Shown here in pieces: positions 1-7,965 of a stretch of DNA of 64,000 bases. The stretch is from [Clostridium] clostridioforme AGR2157 (GTDB taxonomy: Bacteria > Bacillota > Clostridia > Lachnospirales > Lachnospiraceae), in contig NZ_AUJR01000010.1 of assembly GCF_000424325.1 (NCBI RefSeq), positions 1 through 64,000 of the forward strand. Direction: 5' to 3'. The position numbers and the translations under genes were made by a program. The notes beneath the pieces are model-generated. The model had not been told where the DNA came from and did no database searches. It saw only the letters and a program-made list of their open reading frames with translations. The first letter of the stretch is position 1. The number at the start of each line of letters is the position of its first letter.

Positions 1-80
1 GACGACGAGGTAGATAGGTTAGAGGTGGAAGTGCAGTAATGTACGGAGCTGACTAATACTAATCGGTCGAGGGCTTATCC
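1..80 (+). rRNA. 23S ribosomal RNA, 3' end (partial)
   Basis: The first bases contain the conserved 3' terminal helix region of bacterial 23S rRNA, including GACTAATACTAATCGGTCGA and the following GGGCTT. The gene enters from the left edge, so only its last roughly 80 nt are visible and the exact 3' end is approximate. No 5S rRNA is recognisable in the 80 bases before tRNA-Asp, which is unusual for an rRNA operon. Confidence 0.9.
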
Positions 81-159
81 AAAAGGTTAAGGGAAGAAAA
101 GGTTTGTGGAACAATCGGAATTCAATATGCGGTTTTGAAGGTATGTATATGCCTTTAAT

Positions 160-233
160 GGCCCGGTGGCTCAGCTGGTTAGAGCGCCGCCCTGTCACGG
201 CGGAGGTCGACGGTTCGAACCCGTTCCGGGTCG
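160..233 (+). tRNA. tRNA-Asp (GTC)
   Basis: A complete cloverleaf: acceptor GGCCCGG pairs with CCGGGTC (one G-U pair), the anticodon stem CCGCC/GGCGG encloses the loop CTGTCAC, and the T arm carries GGTTCGAAC. The discriminator is G and CCA is not encoded. It is the first of six tRNAs behind the 23S rRNA gene, probably on the same transcript. Confidence 0.95.
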
Positions 234-270
234 TTTTTCTTTCATATACACGCTGAAAGAGATACCTATT

Positions 271-343
271 GGGGTCTTAGCTCAGCTGGGAGAGCATCTG
301 CCTTACAAGCAGAGGGTCACAGGTTCGAGCCCTGTAGGCCCCA
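271..343 (+). tRNA. tRNA-Val (TAC)
   Basis: Acceptor GGGGTCT pairs with AGGCCCC, the anticodon stem TCTGC/GCAGA encloses CTTACAA, and the T arm has the usual GGTTCGAGCC. The discriminator is A and CCA is not encoded. It lies 37 bp after tRNA-Asp. Confidence 0.95.
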
Positions 344-386
344 TTTAAGTATTTTTTACAGAAAAGTGTATATACTAATATAATAA

Positions 387-468
387 GGGCGAATTCCCGA
401 GTGGCCAAAGGGGACAGACTGTAAATCTGCTGGCAATGCCTTCGGTGGTTCGAATCCACCTTCGCCCA
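387..468 (+). tRNA. tRNA-Tyr (GTA)
   Basis: This is a class II tRNA of 82 nt with a long variable arm (TGGCAATGCCTTC region). Acceptor GGGCGAA pairs fully with TTCGCCC, the anticodon loop is CTGTAAA, and the discriminator is A. CCA is not encoded. Confidence 0.95.
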
Positions 469-520
469 TTTAAAATGTTAGTTGACAAAACATTTTAAAA
501 CATTTATAATTATATACTAG

Positions 521-594
<74 letters not shown>

Positions 595-621
595 TTTTTT
601 TTGCAAAAACTTAAACTTTAT

Positions 622-694
622 GGGCGTGTAGCTCAGTCGGTAGAGCACTTGACTTTTAATCAAGTTGTCCCGGGTTCGAATCCCGGCACGCTCA
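622..694 (+). tRNA. tRNA-Lys (TTT)
   Basis: Acceptor GGGCGTG pairs with CACGCTC (one G-U), anticodon stem CTTGA/TCAAG encloses CTTTTAA, and the T arm is CCGGGTTCGAATCCCGG. The discriminator is A; CCA is not encoded. tRNA-Phe follows after six bases. Confidence 0.95.
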
Positions 695-700
695 TCAGAT

Positions 701-773
<73 letters not shown>

Positions 774-783
774 CTCAGCATTT

Positions 784-816
784 AGCACTTATCCTTGACG
801 GATGGGTGCTTTTTTG
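784..816 (+). terminator. intrinsic terminator of the rRNA-tRNA operon
   Basis: AGCAC..ATCC pairs with GGAT..GTGCT in a hairpin directly followed by a run of six T. It closes the tRNA cluster before the next gene at 924. Confidence 0.85.
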
Positions 817-923
817 TTTTATTGTAAGATTTCCTTCATTGTAAAAATGCCGGAAGTCTGATAGTATAAATATTGTTTTAAGGATTCGATATACTACTAA
901 CAAAAGATACCAGGGGAAAATAA

Positions 924-2750
924 ATGAGCAGACGGCGTAAAAAAAAGGATTCACCAATAAAGACTGTGATTTTGATTATCATGGCAGCCATCATCATGAC
1001 GGCAGCCGTGTATGTTGTCATGTCCGTGATTGGGAAAATCCGGACGGATTATGAAAAGCTGGATTTCGGCACTGAGGAGAAGGAGACGCCTTCCATAACC
1101 ATAGATATCAGTGAGGAGCCAAAGGCCGGCTGGAATGAAACAGATAATGGTTGGATGTATTATCTGGATGAAGAAACGTATGTGGCAGACCAGTGGAAGG
1201 ACATAGACGGTTTTCTGTACTACTTTGACAGTGACGGCATCATGGCTACCGGAGAATTGAAACAGGAAGGTCAGATTTATACCTGCCATGATACTAAGGG
1301 ATATCTGAAGGATATTCACATTGATTTGGACTATGTACCTGAGAGTACAGGTGAGAACCTGGACAGCCTGGTGAGGACTAATGCGTTCTGGTGTTATCTG
1401 AGGGCGGAAGACACAGGACTGTTTAAGACTATTCTGTACCGTAAGACCGTGGAGAACAAGGTAATGGTACTGGGGGGAGAGACTGCCCCAGAAAAGACTA
1501 CAAGGAATTCTATGCGTGCTTACGGCGATTACGTATATTTCCTGCCTAAGGTAAAGGAAAGCCAGAAACAGGGCCTTTCTGAGGCTGAGAGGGGGCTTTG
1601 CGATAAGCTCTTCCGGATGAGGCCGGGTAGCGATACAAAGGAACTGATTGCAGAGAACGTGGATGGTTATATGGTGCTGGAGGAGACAATCTATTACGCC
1701 CAGGCAGGGAAGATTTACCATACCACCTCAGGCACAGAGATTGCCACTGGGCAAGCCAGGTATTCGGTGGTCATAAAAGATGGAAATTGTTATCTGGTGG
1801 ACGACATGGGAAATCCTGCGGTTGCTGAAAGCGGCAGCAGTGTCAGCATTGGAGACCGTGTTTACAGGATTGAGGAAGACGGAAAGATAAAATATGTAAA
1901 ACACGGCCAGGTAACCATTGGCAAAAAGACCTATTATCTGGGCGGCAGCGGAACAAAATCTTCCGTCTGTGTAAAGAGCGATGGGAGCGATACTGCCATT
2001 ATCAGGGAAAACTATGGTGTACAGAGCTATTGCATTGTGGATAACCAGATCTACTATAGCAGTTATGTGGATAAAGGTACCGGAGGAGAGTGGTACAGCC
2101 AGATTTTCAGAACTGATTTGGAAGGGCAGAATAAACAGGCAGTGTCAGAGCGTTTCCCTGGTGTTATGCAGAATATGTATTACTATGAAGACGAGGGCCA
2201 GATATTCGGGGAATACAATCCCGCTATCTGGAAACAGGCATACGGAGCAGCTGTTATTATAGCAAGAGATGGGAACATTTATCAGATAAAGGATGAATCC
2301 GTACGGACCGGAAAGCATGTGGACGGAAATGACATGTTGGAAATTATAATGGCCAGGGACGGCAAGGTCATCTGTCTGTGGCATGATTGTGAATGGGACA
2401 GAAACAGAGGAATAACCAGTATCCTGTGGAGCAAAGCCATTGAGCTGGATGCCGGGGACAGAAGCCTGATTGATATGGTTCCCTCAACAGAATACGGGAA
2501 GAGCAGCGAATCCCAGGAGACGGGGGACATAATCCAGCCAATTGAGACTATGCCGCCGGCTTCCACAGAGACTGTCTCACCGGCGGAGCCTTCCGTAAAT
2601 AACAACCCTGTAATCAACACGGAGGGACCTCATACGGATACAACTGTACCAACGGTTCCGGCACCTGCTCCCACAGTCCCGGCGCCTGCTCCTACGGTTC
2701 CACCGGTGACGGAACCGTCTGCAGAGGTAAAGATAGTGCCTTTGGGATAA
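924..2750 (+). CDS. membrane-anchored cell-surface protein with cell-wall-binding-like repeats and DUF5050-like propeller
   Basis: The 608-residue product starts with a basic cytoplasmic tip (SRRRKKK) and one hydrophobic segment at about residues 14-36, which should anchor it in the membrane. Residues about 68-115 hold aromatic-glycine units (GWMYYLDEE, GFLYYFDSDG) like choline/cell-wall-binding repeats. Residues 140-500 contain repeated Tyr/Gly-rich beta strands resembling the DUF5050 propeller. The C-terminal 90 residues are Pro/Thr-rich with a repeated APAPTVP unit, probably an extended wall-spanning linker. An AGGGG ribosome site precedes the ATG. No catalytic motif is seen; a surface sensing or binding role is inferred only. 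It stands alone between the tRNA terminator and convergent genes. Confidence 0.75.
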   Translation: MSRRRKKKDSPIKTVILIIMAAIIMTAAVYVVMSVIGKIRTDYEKLDFGTEEKETPSITIDISEEPKAGWNETDNGWMYYLDEETYVADQWKDIDGFLYYFDSDGIMATGELKQEGQIYTCHDTKGYLKDIHIDLDYVPESTGENLDSLVRTNAFWCYLRAEDTGLFKTILYRKTVENKVMVLGGETAPEKTTRNSMRAYGDYVYFLPKVKESQKQGLSEAERGLCDKLFRMRPGSDTKELIAENVDGYMVLEETIYYAQAGKIYHTTSGTEIATGQARYSVVIKDGNCYLVDDMGNPAVAESGSSVSIGDRVYRIEEDGKIKYVKHGQVTIGKKTYYLGGSGTKSSVCVKSDGSDTAIIRENYGVQSYCIVDNQIYYSSYVDKGTGGEWYSQIFRTDLEGQNKQAVSERFPGVMQNMYYYEDEGQIFGEYNPAIWKQAYGAAVIIARDGNIYQIKDESVRTGKHVDGNDMLEIIMARDGKVICLWHDCEWDRNRGITSILWSKAIELDAGDRSLIDMVPSTEYGKSSESQETGDIIQPIETMPPASTETVSPAEPSVNNNPVINTEGPHTDTTVPTVPAPAPTVPAPAPTVPPVTEPSAEVKIVPLG

Positions 2751-2765
2751 AGAGATAGACCCGTA

Positions 2766-3008
2766 TTAGCGGGGTTCTTCCTCATCAAAATCCACTATCA
2801 CATAAAAACCACGTGAATTTTCGCGTATGTCTTTTACAATTCCGTATTCAGATTTGATGCGGTAACGGGCGGCGAAGCAGCCGGACATGGCTACAGCTGG
2901 GTCAATGATATAGCTGTAGCTGCTGGTTCCTTCCCGCTCGATTATTTTTACTTTATCGCCTTTATTCACAAGTCCCTGGCGTTCCATTTTAAATTCAATG
3001 GTTCTCAT
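2766..3008 (-). CDS. small conserved protein of unknown function
   Basis: An 80-residue hydrophilic protein with no signal peptide or membrane segment. It contains beta-rich stretches (NKGDKVKIIERE, GFYVIVDFDEEE) reminiscent of small SH3/KOW-type folds, but I do not recognise the family. An AAGGAAG ribosome site lies upstream of the ATG at 3008. Its start overlaps the end of the DUF3842 gene by 14 bp, so the two are probably co-transcribed and translationally coupled. It is convergent with the surface-protein gene ending at 2750. Confidence 0.65.
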   Translation of the reverse strand: MRTIEFKMERQGLVNKGDKVKIIEREGTSSYSYIIDPAVAMSGCFAARYRIKSEYGIVKDIRENSRGFYVIVDFDEEEPR

Positions 3009-3417
3009 TGATACCTGCTTCCTTTCCTACTTCATAACATACCATATTGATGTAGTCAGATAAGGTACTGTTCTGGCAACCTACAATGTAGTGATTGCAA
3101 CGGTTGACCGGAATCAGTATCTTATATGCCCTGCTGATGCCAATGGCTGTGGCCATGGCAGGCGTAATCTCCCCCAAAAGGGAATTGGCCATGACAATGC
3201 CGATAGGACCGATGATGATATCTGCGTCCCCGGCATTGACAATAACCGGATTCTCACCGGTAGCGCCATAGGTGGCGCCTGCTTTCAGCATGGCGGATGT
3301 GGCTATGCTGTTTGTTCCGATGGCATATGTCTCCAGACTTGGAAAACGTTTTTTCAGCTGTTCGATGACTGACTTACCCATTTTTCCGCCCTGTCCGTCT
3401 ATGATGACAATTTTCAT
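2995..3417 (-). CDS. DUF3842 family protein
   Basis: The 140-residue product begins MKIVIIDGQGGKMGK, a Rossmann-like glycine-rich N terminus, followed by GTNSIATSAMLKAGA and IIIGPIGIVMANSLLGEITP. These are typical of the DUF3842 family found in clostridia. The molecular function is unknown; a nucleotide-binding fold is inferred from the glycine-rich start. The ATG at 3417 has an AAGAAGGTGA ribosome site. It is the first gene of a two-gene minus-strand unit with the 80-residue gene. Confidence 0.8.
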   Translation of the reverse strand: MKIVIIDGQGGKMGKSVIEQLKKRFPSLETYAIGTNSIATSAMLKAGATYGATGENPVIVNAGDADIIIGPIGIVMANSLLGEITPAMATAIGISRAYKILIPVNRCNHYIVGCQNSTLSDYINMVCYEVGKEAGINENH

Positions 3418-3620
3418 GGTTCACCTTCTTTTCTTTTGTGTTGAGGGATGTCTATAATTGTGTCCGACATAAAATTTAAGTAGTTTACAGGGATATATTT
3501 TAACAGAAATGTGGGAAAAAGTAAATGTTATCCACAGATGGGCGGGGCAGAAGGGTGGAATTGTGGATAAAGATGAACGGAACGATTTTATATGGGAATA
3601 AAAAGCCTTTCAAGCTGGTC

Positions 3621-3648
3621 TTGACAAATCAGAGTCAGGTGTTATAAT
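3621..3648 (+). promoter_or_regulatory. sigma-A promoter of the thrS T-box leader
   Basis: TTGACA at 3621-3626 and TATAAT at 3643-3648 are both consensus hexamers with a 16-bp spacer. The T-box leader begins immediately downstream. Between the DUF3842 start and this promoter (3418-3620) I see nothing else recognisable. Confidence 0.85.
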
Positions 3649-3654
3649 CAAGGT

Positions 3655-3970
3655 TAGCAATATGCAGAGGCATTGAGGGAAACAGTAGTCAGTGGGAAGT
3701 ATCCAGAGAGCAGGCCGGTTGGTGGAATGGCCGCATACCAAAGATTGACGAATACCAGTCCTGAGCCGCGTCAGGGAGGTCCGGACAGGTGTTGTGTGTG
3801 GAAGGGGTATGATTTGTGTCAGATGCCCTTATGATACACGTTTTCACAACACAAAGAAGGGTGGGAAATGGCGCCGTACCCCCGCGTTAAGGGATAAATG
3901 AGTGAAAATCAAGGTGGAACCGTGTGAATGCACCCTTGGACATAAGAATATGTCCAGGGGTTTTTATTTT
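3655..3970 (+). promoter_or_regulatory. T-box riboswitch of threonyl-tRNA synthetase
   Basis: A leader of about 310 nt precedes thrS. It has a long Stem I region and a plausible ACC (Thr) specifier at 3754-3756. The T-box core AAGGTGGAACCGTG at 3911-3924 would pair with the uncharged tRNA acceptor end. A terminator hairpin (3932-3944 with 3949-3961) followed by TTTTTATTTT comes right after. Uncharged tRNA-Thr is expected to stabilise the antiterminator and allow thrS transcription. The specifier assignment is inferred from position and from the gene controlled. Confidence 0.85.
3932..3970 (+). terminator. thrS leader: regulated intrinsic terminator within the T-box leader
   Basis: ACCCTTGGACATA pairs with TATGTCCAGGGGT over an AGAA loop, followed by TTTTTATTTT. 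Its 5' arm follows the T-box core directly, as required for a switch between terminator and antiterminator. Confidence 0.85.
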
Positions 3971-4105
3971 CCCGTTTTTTCACAGGATTCCGGCAGCGGA
4001 CATATTCAGAAGGAATGTTTTTCAGCAGAACAGCCGGAATCATGATATCAGAATAACACCAAAGAGATGGAGCCGAAAAAGGCCCATAGAAGAAAGGAGA
4101 TTCGT

Positions 4106-5860
4106 ATGAAAATTATTTTACCAGACGGAAGTGTACATGAAGCTGAGGATGAATTAAGGGCCATACGCCACACGGCATCCCATGTACTGGCACAGGCAGT
4201 TAAGAGATTGTATCCGGATGCAAAGCTGGCCATTGGACCGGCCATTGATGATGGCTTTTACTATGATTTTGACAGGGAGGGAGGCTTTACTCCTGAGGAC
4301 CTTGAGAAGTTAGAGGCAGAGATGGCTAAGATTGTAAAAGAAAATCTGCCGATTAAGCCGTTTGTACTGCCAAGGGCTGAGGCCATCAAGTTCATGAAGG
4401 AAAAGGGAGAGCCTTATAAGGTAGAGCTTATTGAGGACCTGCCGGAGGAAGAGACAATCAGCTTTTACCAGCAGGGCGAATTTGTGGACCTGTGCGCAGG
4501 ACCCCATATCATGTATACAAAGGGCGTAAAGGCGTTTAAGCTTACAAGCATTGCAGGTGCTTACTGGAGAGGCAGCGAGAAGAATAAGATGCTTACCAGG
4601 ATATACGGAACCGCATTTGCCAACAAGACAGACCTGGAATCCTATCTGGCCATGATGGAGGAGGCAAAGAAGCGTGACCACAGGAAGCTGGGCAAGGAGC
4701 TGGGCCTGTTCATGTTTGCGGAGGAGGGACCAGGATTCCCATTCTTCCTTCCCAAGGGAATGACATTAAAGAATACCCTGATTGATTACTGGCGTGAGAT
4801 TCACTACAGGGACGGCTATCAGGAGGTTTCCACCCCCATCATCCTGAGCCGTAAGCTTTGGGAGAATTCAGGCCATTGGGACCATTATAAGGATAATATG
4901 TATACCACTGTAATTGATGAGGAAGACTATGCTGTCAAGCCTATGAACTGTCCGGGAGGAATGCTGGTCTACAAGAATCAGCCCCATTCTTACCGTGACC
5001 TGCCTTTAAAGGTAGGCGAGCTGGGACTGGTTCACCGCCATGAGAAGAGCGGACAGCTCCACGGCCTGATGCGTGTGCGCTGCTTTACTCAGGACGATGC
5101 CCATATCTTCATGAGAGATGACCAGATTGAGGACCAGATTAAGGGTGTAACAAAGCTGATCAATGAAGTGTATACACAGTTTGGCTTTGAATATTTTGTG
5201 GAGCTGTCCACCAGGCCGGAGGATTCCATGGGGTCTGACGAGGATTGGGAGATGGCTACAAACGGCCTTAAGAAGGCGCTGGAGGACATGGGCCTTGATT
5301 ATATTGTCAACGAGGGCGACGGCGCGTTCTACGGTCCTAAGATTGACTTCCACCTGAGGGATTCCCTGGGCAGGACATGGCAGTGCGGTACCATTCAGCT
5401 GGATTTCCAGATGCCTCAGAGGTTTGACCTGGAGTATACGGCTGAGGACGGCTCCAAGAAGCGTCCAATCATGATTCACCGCGTATGCTTTGGCTCCATT
5501 GAGCGTTTTATCGGCATCCTGATTGAGCATTTTGCAGGGAAGTTTCCGGTATGGCTGGCTCCTGTGCAGGTTAAGGTAATCCCTGTTTCTGAGAAGTCCA
5601 TGGATTATGCCACCGGCGTATACGAGAAGTTAAAGGCAGCCGGCATCCGCACAGAGCTGGACCACAAGGACGAGAAGGTAGGCTACAAGATTCGCCAGGC
5701 TCAGCTGGAGAAGGTTCCCTATATGCTGGTTCTGGGTGAGAAGGAAGCCGTAGAGGGCGCGATAACGGTGAGAAGCCGGGACAAGGGTGACCTGGGCGCT
5801 GCTGGACTGGATGGATTCATTGAAGATATTAAGAGGATGATTGAGACGAAAGAGAGATAG
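4106..5860 (+). CDS. thrS: threonyl-tRNA synthetase, short form without a full TGS domain
   Basis: Charges tRNA-Thr with threonine in the cytoplasm. The ATG at 4106 follows AGAAAGGAG by six bases; an in-frame ATG at 4067 lacks such a site. The 584-residue product keeps the editing-domain metal/catalytic signature (HTASH near residue 24, later CAGPH), class II motif 2 (HRHEKSGQLHGLMRVRCFTQ) and motif 3 (GSIERFIGILIEH), then the anticodon-binding domain (WLAPVQV). Family members are usually 635-645 residues. The missing residues are at the N terminus, where only one LPDGS-type strand of the TGS domain remains before the editing domain. Expression is controlled by the T-box leader upstream. Confidence 0.95.
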   Translation: MKIILPDGSVHEAEDELRAIRHTASHVLAQAVKRLYPDAKLAIGPAIDDGFYYDFDREGGFTPEDLEKLEAEMAKIVKENLPIKPFVLPRAEAIKFMKEKGEPYKVELIEDLPEEETISFYQQGEFVDLCAGPHIMYTKGVKAFKLTSIAGAYWRGSEKNKMLTRIYGTAFANKTDLESYLAMMEEAKKRDHRKLGKELGLFMFAEEGPGFPFFLPKGMTLKNTLIDYWREIHYRDGYQEVSTPIILSRKLWENSGHWDHYKDNMYTTVIDEEDYAVKPMNCPGGMLVYKNQPHSYRDLPLKVGELGLVHRHEKSGQLHGLMRVRCFTQDDAHIFMRDDQIEDQIKGVTKLINEVYTQFGFEYFVELSTRPEDSMGSDEDWEMATNGLKKALEDMGLDYIVNEGDGAFYGPKIDFHLRDSLGRTWQCGTIQLDFQMPQRFDLEYTAEDGSKKRPIMIHRVCFGSIERFIGILIEHFAGKFPVWLAPVQVKVIPVSEKSMDYATGVYEKLKAAGIRTELDHKDEKVGYKIRQAQLEKVPYMLVLGEKEAVEGAITVRSRDKGDLGAAGLDGFIEDIKRMIETKER

Positions 5861-5868
5861 TATTAGAA

Positions 5869-5915
5869 TGTCCCTGCCCGGAATATATAATACAATGGGC
5901 AGGGACGTTCTGTTA
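5869..5915 (+). terminator. intrinsic terminator of thrS
   Basis: GTCCCTGCCC at 5870-5879 pairs with GGGCAGGGAC at 5897-5906, followed by TTCTGTTATTTT. Confidence 0.8.
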
Positions 5916-5954
5916 TTTTAAGCGGGTTCTTATATTTTTGTTTCTCTGTTAAGG

Positions 5955-6086
5955 TTAAGCCTGTTTCAACGGTACTTCTACCTTTTTCTTTACAACAAAA
6001 GCAGCTGCAAGGGATACCACAGATATGATGAATGGGAGCCGGCCATTGCCCAGTGGTCCAAGGAATTTATCACGGATTGATGTGGA
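5955..6086 (-). pseudogene. possible C-terminal stub of a membrane protein
   Basis: Read on the minus strand, this stretch gives about 43 codons ending in a hydrophobic segment (LPFIISVVSLAAAFVV), a basic tail and a TAA stop at 5955. That looks like the last transmembrane helix of a transporter. There is no start codon or upstream continuation, so it is probably a relic; the parent family cannot be named. Confidence 0.3.
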
Positions 6087-6137
6087 TGGCATGGAGATTG
6101 ATTAGAATCTGTACCATATCTCAGGCCCAATGAAAAG

Positions 6138-6187
6138 GGGCTGTCGCACCAGATGATTGAAAAATCATAGGTGCGGCAGCCCTTTTT
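6138..6187 (+). terminator. strong intrinsic terminator-like hairpin
   Basis: GGGCTGTCGCACC pairs with GGTGCGGCAGCC (one wobble) around an 18-nt loop, and TTTTTGTG follows. No intact gene ends just before it, so it probably survives from a lost gene. Confidence 0.65.
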
Positions 6188-6392
6188 GTGCTCATATGGA
6201 TTTTATTGAGTCATTACTTAAAAATCAGACTGTACGAAAATCAAACACATTATCCGGCGGTCAAGACAGGTTTCACCTGAAAACATTGTAAAAGGGTGCC
6301 TATGCAGCAGAACTAAAGGAAGAGGGAGTCGTCCGTTAAGGCATTTATTACTTAATTTTTTGTAAGCAAAATTGAGATTATTACAGAACCGC

Positions 6393-6421
6393 TTGACAGA
6401 AGTACGAAAACGAACTACAAT
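6393..6421 (+). promoter_or_regulatory. promoter of the MarR-family gene
   Basis: TTGACA at 6393-6398 and TACAAT at 6416-6421 with a 17-bp spacer. Direct repeats overlap the spacer and the bases just downstream, so repressor binding would block RNA polymerase. Confidence 0.75.
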
Positions 6422-6439
6422 AAAGTACGAAAGTGAACT
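6401..6439 (+). promoter_or_regulatory. paired direct-repeat operator at the marR promoter
   Basis: AGTACGAAAACGAACT at 6401-6416 and AGTACGAAAGTGAACT at 6424-6439 match at 14 of 16 bases and start 23 bp apart. One lies between -35 and -10, the other just after -10. A looser copy, TGTACGAAAATCAAAC, is at 6231-6246. Autoregulation by the MarR protein is the likely role. Confidence 0.6.
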
Positions 6440-6457
6440 TTTGAGAAAGGGTGTATT

Positions 6458-6874
6458 ATGAATCCGAAAGATTTTTTTTATAACTTTGGCAGAGCAATTT
6501 ATCATATTGATGCGGTATATGATGAGTTTGCAAAAAAGAGTGGTGTAGCGCCTACGCTTTTGTGGATATTATATGCGCTAAATGATGGAGAAAACCATAC
6601 CCAGCGGGAGATCTGTGTTGATTGGGGCCTGCCTAAAAGTACAGTCAATACCGTAGTGAGTGAAATGAAACAAAACGGATATATTGAACTTGAACCGATT
6701 AAGGGAAAACGCAGGGAAATGACAATATTGCTGACTGAAAAGGGAAAGCAGTATGCAGATACCGTTTTGAAGGACATTTATGAAAAAGAAGCAGAGGTAT
6801 TTTCAGCGTTTACCACGGATGATTTAGGTATTCCGGATCGGCTGGAAAACATTGTGAATCTATTAAAAAGATAA
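6458..6874 (+). CDS. MarR-family transcriptional regulator
   Basis: The 138-residue product has the MarR winged-helix layout: an N-terminal dimerisation helix (FFYNFGRAIYHID), the recognition segment REICVDWGLPKSTVNTVVSEM (residues about 50-70), and the wing KGKRREMTILLTEKGKQYA. The family represses promoters and is often released by small ligands or oxidants. The gene is followed after 14 bp by a flavodoxin-lipoprotein remnant, and next along the strand by aldo/keto reductase and CMD-cupin genes. A redox or xenobiotic response is a plausible but unproven context. The ATG at 6458 follows GAAAGGGTG. Confidence 0.85.
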   Translation: MNPKDFFYNFGRAIYHIDAVYDEFAKKSGVAPTLLWILYALNDGENHTQREICVDWGLPKSTVNTVVSEMKQNGYIELEPIKGKRREMTILLTEKGKQYADTVLKDIYEKEAEVFSAFTTDDLGIPDRLENIVNLLKR

Positions 6875-6888
6875 AAGGAATTGCTTAA

Positions 6889-7537
6889 ATGAGAATTATT
6901 GTTCTTGAAGGTTTGATTGTACTCGTAATGATGCTCTGTATGGTTGCCTGTGGAAACCAGGCAGATAGTACACCTGCAGAGGAACAGGGCAAAACATCGG
7001 TAGTTGCGCAAAAAGTTGATCCGCAGATTTCGGAGGATGATAAGAAAGAAACAGAAGATAATTCTAAAACAACTGCTGCGGATGAACGGAAACAGTGAGT
7101 GATGCAGAAGGCGGCAAGGTGCTTGTGGCTTATTTTTCCGCAACCGGGACAACAAAAAAACTCGCGGAGTATGCGGCTGAGGTTACTGGGGCAGATCTGT
7201 ATGAGATTGTTCCGGCAGAACCATATAGTGATGCGGATCTTGATTGGAATGACAAAAACAGCCGTACAAGCATTGAAATGAATCATGATTCGGTAAGACC
7301 GGCTATAAACGGCAGTGTGTCCGATATGGAATCGTATACAATTGTATTTATCGGGTATCCAATCTGGTGGGGCGATGCACCGCATATCATTGATACATTC
7401 ATGGGAAGTTATGATTTTTCTGGGAAGACCATTGTTCCCTTCTGTACTTCCGGTAGTAGTGGGATTGGTTCCAGTGCAGAAGAACTGCATGATTATACCG
7501 ATGAAAGTGTGACGTGGCTTGATGGCGAAAGATTAAA
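6889..7537 (+). pseudogene. flavodoxin-domain lipoprotein, frameshifted and 3'-truncated
   Basis: The first frame (6889-7098, 69 residues) has a lipoprotein signal ending MVACGNQ and a charged linker, then stops. The flavodoxin domain follows in another frame from 7095 (LVAYFSATGTTKKLAEYAAE, FMN phosphate loop; YPIWWGDAP; TSGSSGIG). Related proteins carry lipobox, linker and flavodoxin in one chain, so a one-base indel is likely. The GTGA overlap could alternatively permit coupled translation of a separate flavodoxin. The end is also damaged: similarity stops after WLDGERLK near 7537, and a different gene stub continues, so the last residues of the domain are missing. Confidence 0.75.
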
Positions 7538-7723
7538 GAGTTACCGCTGCTTGCGGCAGAAATCCAGTTGGGACAGGAATCCCATGAGTGGATGGGTATT
7601 GTAATGGTATGCCTTTTTGTCCTGCATCATGTAATGAATTATAAATGGTTCAAAGGTGTATTCAAAGGGGATTATTCTCCTGTCAGGTTTTGCATTAAAA
7701 TGGCTGACGCTTCCGGGGAGTAA
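7538..7723 (+). pseudogene. internal stub of a DUF4405-type membrane cytochrome-like protein
   Basis: In frame from 7538 to TAA at 7721, the peptide includes GQESHEWMGIVMVCLFVLHH and VMNYKWFKGVFKGDYSPVRF. The HEW and HH residues in a hydrophobic helix followed by a W-x-K-G-x-F-K-G motif are characteristic of DUF4405 heme-type membrane proteins that accompany flavodoxins and flavinylated redox systems. Both the start and the rest of the helices are missing. It is fused out of frame to the flavodoxin remnant. Confidence 0.65.
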
Positions 7724-7784
7724 GCAGGCGGCACGAATTCTCCACGAACCGGCATGGTGATGATGAAGATATGCACATAGTTCG

Positions 7785-7919
7785 GTCAGTGATTTCTACA
7801 TGAGCCCGTATGAGCTTACTCAGAAAGAATATGTGGAAATAAAGGGCAATAAATCGAGCAATTTTCACGGCAAAGACCTGCGGGTTGAGAATATTACATG
7901 GCTTGGTGCAGTGGCTTGA
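7785..7919 (+). pseudogene. stub of a formylglycine-generating-enzyme/SUMF1-type domain
   Basis: The frame reads VSDFYMSPYELTQKEYVEI, then NKSSNFHGKDL and VENITWLGAV before a TGA at 7917. This is the N-terminal part of the SUMF1/FGE-sulfatase fold (F-Y-M-x-x-Y-E-x-T-Q, P-V-E-N-x-T-W). Only about 44 residues remain. It is a third unrelated gene piece within 400 bp. Confidence 0.65.
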
Positions 7920-7965
7920 AGATAATAAAATAAAGCAAAAATAGGAAATGGAGGAGGAAACTGAC

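Noticed and set aside
166-459. Small ORFs over the tRNA genes
   Set aside because: They overlap complete cloverleaf tRNAs and have no coding features.
951-1721. A 256-codon antisense frame opposite the surface-protein gene
   Set aside because: No conserved motif, no start signal, and codon pattern follows the opposite strand.
3924-4109. 61-codon ORF between the T-box leader and thrS
   Set aside because: It overlaps the terminator hairpin and the thrS ribosome site; no own start signal.
6885-7490. 201-codon minus-strand ORF opposite the flavodoxin
   Set aside because: The plus strand has a clear flavodoxin signature, and the minus product shows no family pattern.
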